From Prostheceraeus crozeri (taxonomy: Eukaryota > Platyhelminthes > Polycladida > Euryleptidae), in contig CAJQUW010010372.1 in NCBI GenBank assembly GCA_907163375.1, positions 198,501-262,500 of the forward strand: a DNA stretch of 64,000 nucleotides, written 5' to 3'. The translations under genes and the position numbers were made by a program. Below are positions 59,363 through 64,000 of this stretch, piece after piece. Under the pieces are notes generated by a model. It worked only from the letters and a program-made list of their open reading frames with translations, had not been told where the DNA came from and did no database searches. Numbering within the stretch: position 1 is the first letter of the stretch; each line of letters starts with the position of its first letter.

Positions 59363-60760
59363 TTAACTCTTCATTCGGAAATGGAGTGTGATACTTGTCA
59401 CAGCATCTTTATGAAAAGGAATCAACGCACCAGCATCGTCATAAATTGCAATATCAATTTGTGGGATGTAGTTTGATTTCAGCTTTGTATAATGCACTTT
59501 CTTGAAAGTATGCTCAGATAAAATACTGCAGCTTTTTGGCTGGTATGGTATCATTGCTAGCAATGGACTTTAAACATCTCCCACACGTACATCTTCACCA
59601 ATATTGGAATATATCTGAAAATAGTTAATACGACGCGATAGCGACATGTCTGCGCTAGCTTTGGTTACAGTACCACTTTTAAAGATATTTTGATCAAAAC
59701 CCAAAATGTCCATTAGAGTTTTATCCATAATTAGTTCAATACCTTTTCCACTTATAGTGAGAGACAAAGTACCTTCTTTTTCAGAAAATAAAATATGTTG
59801 CTCATTAATCACTTCATTTAAATAATCTACAACCAATTTAACTGAAGTAATGATGCGAGGCATCAACACTCTTGTTTCATGTAAGATACCACCTAAAGGC
59901 TCTACACACTTTCTATATAAAGATACGCTCCATTCTGTATCAAATTGATTTGACCTTTCACATGGTAAATGTTGCATATTAAATTTTCCATGAACAGCTG
60001 CAGAATGATGTCGTAAGAACTGATGAAAATCTTTTGAACAAACTAATACTAGATCATCATCATTTAATTTACTTATTGCAATATGATTAGATGATTTGAT
60101 ATAAGTCAATGTTGCCACTTGTTTACCATCAACTCGAAGGAGATAATTAAATTTCTTCAATAATGTTTCAGGAGTCATGTTTGTCTTTCTTGGCTTAATC
60201 ACAATCTTCTTCACCAACGTCTTCTCATTTCTTGGAATAAGATCTACATAATAAGCTTCCTCTCGATATATTAACTGTTTATAAACACTTATGTGGTAAT
60301 TAACGTTAAAATTATCATAGCTTGTTAAGGCGCTAGCGAGGTAACCTAAATCATTTCTTAAACTTGGACTTAAACCAACAATCCAATCTTTCTCAACTAC
60401 ATGATGTACATAAGTATAATCATCATTGTGCGGAGTAAATTGGACAATATGTTTACACGCTTTATTCAGGAAATCATATATAAACTTTTTACATAATAAG
60501 AGATCTTTCTTTGGCCACTGTGGAATGTATACTCGGCAGCCCTTTTCACATTGGTAAGCAGCTGTACGTCTCATATTAATAGTCATCACCTCACGATCAA
60601 AAGTATAGACACAGTTGCTATAAACAAGTTGAGTGACACCCACTTCCCAATTTCCATTTAGCTGTTGTGTATGATCAATGGGAGTAGAAAAGAGTGCGGC
60701 TCGATTACTAGCAAATCTATTTGCGGCCGCATTGCTAAGCAAAATATGATAAAACGACAT
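59363..60760 (-). pseudogene. minor-capsid-like protein B, one nonsense codon (element III)
   Basis: A 396-codon frame ends at TAA (59570-59572), but the same frame continues for about 69 codons (59569-59363) with the family's conserved C-terminal pattern, IDIAIYDDAGALIPF then ITLHFRMKS. The N-terminus (MSFYHILLSNAAANRF, QLNGNWEVGVTQLVY) matches protein A. The lesion therefore removes only the C-terminal domain. Neighbouring paralogous copies suggest two related capsid components. Confidence 0.7.
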
Positions 60761-60795
60761 TTTTATATTGCTGATCTGCGACTTTGCATAACATC

Positions 60796-61152
60796 ATGAA
60801 GACTTGGATTTTGGACTCTCTACAATATATCAGAGTTGATCGTGATGGAAACGTACATTTCAAAAATTCTCATGGTCATACATCAAGAGGTATTACATTA
60901 ACATGGCGACAATTTGTCAACCTCAATGATATCATGAGGGATTTGGAATATTTTGAAACATTAAGATTCATCTCCTTGGGTGATCAAGTTTGGCTTCAAC
61001 GTCGCAACAATGAAATTCAAATCTGCCATTCTCATTCCGCAAACTGTTTCTCATTTCGCAAATACAATTGGGAGAAGTATAGAAGATACATACATCGCTC
61101 CATCATGACATTTATTCGTCGTGAGTTCATCGCCCTACTATGCAAATCTTAA
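60796..61152 (+). CDS. PC4-like small protein (element III)
   Basis: 118 residues from the ATG at 60796. Pattern WILDSLQYIRVDRDGNVHFK, then SRGITLTWRQFVNLNDIM, similar to the single-stranded DNA-binding coactivator PC4/SUB1 (a strand-rich stretch followed by GISL...W..L). The second half (VWLQRRNNEIQICHSH, FRKYNWEKYRRYIH) may be a second degenerate PC4 unit. It is paralogous to the first 110 residues of the next gene, 22 bp downstream in the same direction. PC4 similarity is tentative. Confidence 0.45.
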   Translation: MKTWILDSLQYIRVDRDGNVHFKNSHGHTSRGITLTWRQFVNLNDIMRDLEYFETLRFISLGDQVWLQRRNNEIQICHSHSANCFSFRKYNWEKYRRYIHRSIMTFIRREFIALLCKS

Positions 61153-61174
61153 TCAGACATGACTACCACGCACC

Positions 61175-62041
61175 ATGAGTTGGAAATTAGATTCCCTACA
61201 ACGTATTGAAACGGATCATGATCGAAACGTCTATTTCAAAGATTCAACTGGAAATGTGAGAAGAGAGTTTGCTTTATCTTATCGTCATTTTCAATCTCTA
61301 CATCATATCATGAAGGATTTGAAATACTTCTATATGAAAAGACATTCACGTATTGGAAATCGCATCTGGCTGCGCGTCAACAATCGGCGAATTCAACTCT
61401 ATCATTCCCAACTTCATACTAACTTCACATTTCATCAAGGTAGTCGGGAAAGTATAAAAGGAAGGTACATCGCTCAATTTACTCATTCTTTCATCATGAA
61501 GCGTCATCGCTACACCATCGTCAACATTCTCCGTCGCTTCAGACTCTACACCAAAATCGATCTCACAACATTACACCAACACCTTCCAAACAGCAAGTAT
61601 TACCCGGGCCGACCTCAAATGTTAGTGGTGAAGATGAACAATTCACGGAATCTTCAACTCTTCCCAAATGGGACTGTACAGATTCTCGGCGCCCTTTCTC
61701 ATTCATCGGCGCAGTCAATGCGCTTAGAGCTGCAAAGACTACTACGTCGGATATGGATGAGGGAGAGGTGTGTGATGTCGAATCTGACTGTGGACAATAT
61801 GGTGATCTCTACTCAATTGAGTGAAAGTGTATCATTTTTGAAGATTCGTACCAGCAGTTACAATTTGTGTTATGAACCCGAACTTTTTCCTGCAGCTCTC
61901 ATTAGTTGTTGGTTACCTGTGCATGTGGCAATCTTTCATAATAGTAAAGTGATCATTACTGGATTAAAATCTCATGTACAAGCAAATGTGATCCTAGACT
62001 ATCTCATCGAGTATGTACGTACCCAGCGGATTGTAAAATAA
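61175..62041 (+). CDS. TATA-binding-protein-like factor with PC4-like N-terminus (element III)
   Basis: 288 residues. Residues 1-110 resemble the PC4-like neighbour. Residues 113-285 align with both repeats of the TBP saddle: repeat 1 KIDLTTLHQHLPNSKYYPGR and LFPNGTVQILGALS; repeat 2 VDNMVISTQLSESV, YEPELFPAALIS and AIFHNSKVIITGLKS. Of the four DNA-intercalating phenylalanines of TBP, three are present (Phe163, Phe238, Phe254); the first is replaced by Pro near 147. The frame is open. It should bind TATA-like DNA and could redirect transcription to the element's own TATA promoters. Inference: a virus-specific initiation factor. Confidence 0.75.
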   Translation: MSWKLDSLQRIETDHDRNVYFKDSTGNVRREFALSYRHFQSLHHIMKDLKYFYMKRHSRIGNRIWLRVNNRRIQLYHSQLHTNFTFHQGSRESIKGRYIAQFTHSFIMKRHRYTIVNILRRFRLYTKIDLTTLHQHLPNSKYYPGRPQMLVVKMNNSRNLQLFPNGTVQILGALSHSSAQSMRLELQRLLRRIWMRERCVMSNLTVDNMVISTQLSESVSFLKIRTSSYNLCYEPELFPAALISCWLPVHVAIFHNSKVIITGLKSHVQANVILDYLIEYVRTQRIVK

Positions 62042-62067
62042 AAAACAATTTTTCCAACATGATGTTT

Positions 62068-62529
62068 TTATTTCAAATCATGATAGAACTTACAAATCAT
62101 TTTTTCATTAGAGGATGGATTACATGAAAAGTTTTGAATAACAGATACAAATCGAGATACATGTAAACGTTTTAAGATGAAGTACAGTACAGAAGCGCCA
62201 CACGTTGATGAAAGTGGATGTTGTAGTATGCGTTCATTTCGCTGATATTGACGCGTATGTTTTCTCAACCACTGCTGTGTTGGTATATTTGGAGGTTGAG
62301 CAAGAGAGTCAAATAGTTCACCACGTCGTTCTTCTCCAATAAAGATCGCTTTCCAATGCTCACCGCCTAAATTCTGCGAATGAGTGTTTAGCACAATAAA
62401 GATGGGATAGTGATTTACTGCGGGTGGTAAGGTATCGAGTGAATAGACATTATCGAAAGCTTTCAACGTCGCTTCGTCTGCATTACGCTGCACTTTAGTC
62501 TTAATATCGTCAGCAGTCAACCAACTCAT
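62068..62529 (-). CDS. adenain-like cysteine protease (element III)
   Basis: 153 residues. Catalytic pattern: His in GGEHWKAIFI, acidic in RGELFDSLAQPP, Cys in SSTCGASVLYFIL, as in adenovirus-type proteases. The ATG overlaps the stop of the capsid gene upstream by one base (TAATG). It is clearly diverged from the proteases of elements I and II. Likely role: maturation of capsid precursors. Confidence 0.8.
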   Translation of the reverse strand: MSWLTADDIKTKVQRNADEATLKAFDNVYSLDTLPPAVNHYPIFIVLNTHSQNLGGEHWKAIFIGEERRGELFDSLAQPPNIPTQQWLRKHTRQYQRNERILQHPLSSTCGASVLYFILKRLHVSRFVSVIQNFSCNPSSNEKMICKFYHDLK

Positions 62530-62884
62530 TAACGATTATACTGAAGAATCACGTCACGATACTTTGTAATTTCAATATTTGAATCGAAGACTGCATAAAT
62601 TAATACATTGATCGTCTCAGGTAGTGTTCTTTTGAACGTCAAATCCAAACGAATATTATGAGGCACGTTCGCTTGACGATAGGGGGCACTAATGTCGCTG
62701 TCAGCAGTCAAATCAAATGCATAAATAGTATATCCACTCTTAAACTCTTTCATAGTGAGTCCGTTGGTGTCATCCGTATTGTAAAAGCCAAAGACATCCA
62801 TAAAATCAACATAACTGCGCATAAATTGATCCGCAGCAAAATCTGGTTTGTAGGGTGGACCAGGATGACTCAAGTAATATAATA
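62529..62884 (-). pseudogene. F54H12.2-like capsid protein, C-terminal part only
   Basis: About 118 codons: YYLSHPGPPYKPDFAADQFM, FKSGYTIYAFDLTADSD, then a strand-rich end with NVLIYAVFDSNIEITKYRDV. This is the C-terminal signature of the family annotated as F54H12.2-like in many animals, thought to be a viral major capsid protein. The N-terminal part is missing: at 62885 the sequence switches to element IV terminal repeat, and there is no ATG. The break is consistent with insertion of element IV into the gene. Confidence 0.65.
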
Positions 62885-62906
62885 TAGGCCGTTCCAGAAC
62901 ACCCAA

Positions 62907-63235
62907 TAATTTTTAAAAAAAAAATTAACATACCTGCAAAATCAGCCCCAAAATGCAAAATTAGACCCCCTCCTGAAATTTGTCACAGAAATGTTAAAAA
63001 TAGGGTCCTCCCAAAACACCCAATAATTTGAAAAATCCAAAATTAACATACCTGCAAAATCAGCCCAAAATGCCCAAAATTAACTACCCTACCTGGAAAA
63101 TCAGCCCCAAAATGCAAAAATAGGGACCTCTTGAAATTTAGCAAATCAAAATGCAAAAATAGGGTCCTCTTGAAATTTAGCAAATCAAAATACAAAAATA
63201 GGGGCCTCCTGAAATTTACAGTTACAAAAATGAAT
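62907..63235. repeat. short repeats in element IV terminal region
   Basis: Two kinds of repeat: AACATACCTGCAAAATCAGC (three copies, 62925-63105) and TAGGGNCCTCTTGAAATTTAGCAA-type units of about 45 bp (three copies, 63121-63225). Confidence 0.8.
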
Positions 63236-63259
63236 ATGAACAAAAATATTCATTTAAAA

Positions 63260-63538
63260 ATGGAAAATGAAAACCGAAAAGAACCATCAGCCCCTTTATA
63301 TCCCATATTGGAACAAATGGATAAAGCAAAACACAAAGATAGAGTCAGGTACATGAAAGATAAGGAGACACAACTATTGTCAAAACTAGAACATTATAAT
63401 AAATTAAGAAAGAGATGGACTATAGTGAAGAATGTAACACAAGGAGTTGGAGTATTCTTAACAATGTCTTTAGGCGCTCTCACTATTGTCATTTCATCTG
63501 GCGTTCTTACAATTCCTGTTGTTGCTACAGCTTTGTGA
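63260..63538 (+). pseudogene. truncated membrane-protein gene in element IV
   Basis: 92 codons starting MENENRKEPSAPLYP and carrying the family core (HKDRVRYMKDKETQLLSKLE, GVGVFLTMSLGALTIVISS). It stops right after VVATAL, where the TIR homology in element II also ends. As in elements I and II this looks like the TIR copy of a gene whose full version is at the other end. Confidence 0.75.
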
Positions 63539-64000
63539 TACAATTAGATTTTAGTTGTACGTTAGGCAAGTAGTTTTAATTCTTACGCACGTCAGCACAA
63601 CCGCATGACGTCAAAGCATCTGGCAGCTGTTTTCATTTCTCTCTCTTCTGTCATTGTTCCGTGTGCGCCGCTTTGATCATTCTGCTGTGGTAGAAGCAAA
63701 GTTCTCATTTGCAATGTCTTCCGTCAGCAAACTAGAGAGAGAATTTTGTTGTTTCGTGGAACAAGTTGCAGCTCTTATTTGTGATGAAGAATTTTGCTCA
63801 TCTTGAAGATTTCATTGATCATGAGAAAGAAGAACAAAAAGCGAAGATTAGCAGAATCCATATTTGATTCACCCAATGTGCAACAAACTGAGCAACAACC
63901 TGTGCAGCATACTGGACTCACGCAGGAATTTGAAGACTTACAAACGTGAAATTCTACTTCATAAGTAACAAGTAGTAACATTTATTGTAACTTATTTGCG
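63539..64000. other. unassigned sequence at the window edge
   Basis: A possible start at 63714 (MSSVSKLEREFCCFVEQ) is open for only 30 codons; by position this would correspond to the unique cargo region next to the TIR in element II, but no similarity to the 196-residue gene is evident. Nothing else recognised. Confidence 0.3.

Larger units (their letters stand above)
49425..62884. mobile_element. Element III: F54H12.2-type virus-like element
   Basis: A cluster of virus-type genes with host-like base composition: coiled-coil protein, two small TATA-driven genes with histone-type 3' ends, a small Cys-containing protein (-), PolB with introns (+), two minor-capsid-like proteins (-), PC4-like and PC4/TBP-like proteins (+), adenain-like protease (-) and an F54H12.2-like capsid fragment (-). 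Its right side is cut by element IV. No TIR pair, integrase or packaging ATPase is visible in the window; they may lie beyond it. Boundaries are therefore approximate. Confidence 0.65.
62885..64000. mobile_element. Element IV: Polinton-related left end, continues past the window
   Basis: Begins AGGCCGTTCCAGAACACCC, similar to GACCGTTCCAGGCCACC in the TIR of element I. It carries degenerate repeats and then a truncated membrane-protein gene that ends at the same codon as the TIR copy in element II. An AG start and this gene identify a Polinton terminal repeat. The other end and the target duplication are outside the window, so whether it is a complete element or a solo fragment is unknown. Confidence 0.55.

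Noticed and set aside
1..64000. tRNA or rRNA genes
   Set aside because: I saw no cloverleaf with A and B boxes and no rRNA-like segment by eye; a covariance search would be needed to exclude small ones.

Overview
The window is animal nuclear DNA, most likely arthropod, filled with layered mobile elements. Three things point to a metazoan: canonical GT-AG introns, Tc1, hAT and non-LTR retrotransposon remains, and a possible FAN1-like host exon. There is no bacterial-type organisation. The host-like flanks have moderate base composition. The block from 12.6 to 49.1 kb is very AT-rich and carries virus-type genes.

Layout. 1-8.5 kb: decayed transposons (a hAT-type MITE, transposase-derived fragments, LINE pieces) and one candidate host exon. 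8.5-10.3 kb: a complete Tc1/mariner element whose transposase gene contains a 69-nt intron. 11.1-12.6 kb: a LINE whose reverse transcriptase is cut after codons Cys-Lys-Met and resumes at 49,139. Between the halves sits element I (12,643-49,138), a Maverick/Polinton with AG-starting terminal inverted repeats and a 6-bp target duplication, AAGATG. Inside element I sits element II (27,869-45,746, 17.9 kb), a second Polinton with its own inverted repeats and a 6-bp duplication, GATCCA. Without element II, element I would be 18.6 kb. The result is a Polinton inside a Polinton inside a LINE.

Elements I and II are sisters in their virion genes: double-jelly-roll major capsid (14 differences in 444 residues), penton-like protein, packaging ATPase, pVI-like and pX-like proteins, a fibre-like coiled coil, an adenain-type protease, and an integrase fused to a parvovirus-type phospholipase A2 domain. 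Their replication modules differ. Element I has a roughly 1,530-codon PolB with zinc-finger and endonuclease-VII-like domains, a zinc-finger protein and a second membrane-anchored ATPase. Element II has a distinct 1,169-residue PolB, a possible sliding-clamp-like protein and a 109-residue protein. Element I is decayed: nonsense codons in PolB, ATPase and fibre, and a frameshift in pVI. Element II is nearly intact; its one visible lesion is an in-frame TGA in the clamp-like gene.

Element III (about 49.4-62.9 kb) is a different virus-like lineage with host-like composition. It encodes a PolB with two small 5' introns, two paralogous minor-capsid-like proteins, an adenain-type protease, the C-terminus of an F54H12.2-like capsid protein, a short PC4-like protein, and a protein whose C-terminal half is a recognisable two-repeat TATA-binding protein. 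Three 141-bp repeats of identical length, each containing a sequence that fits the metazoan histone-mRNA 3' stem-loop, follow genes, two of which are small and TATA-driven. A virus-like element with its own TBP, TATA promoters and histone-type 3' ends is the most novel system in the window. The F54H12.2-like gene is cut by the terminal repeat of a fourth, Polinton-related element (IV) that runs off the right edge.
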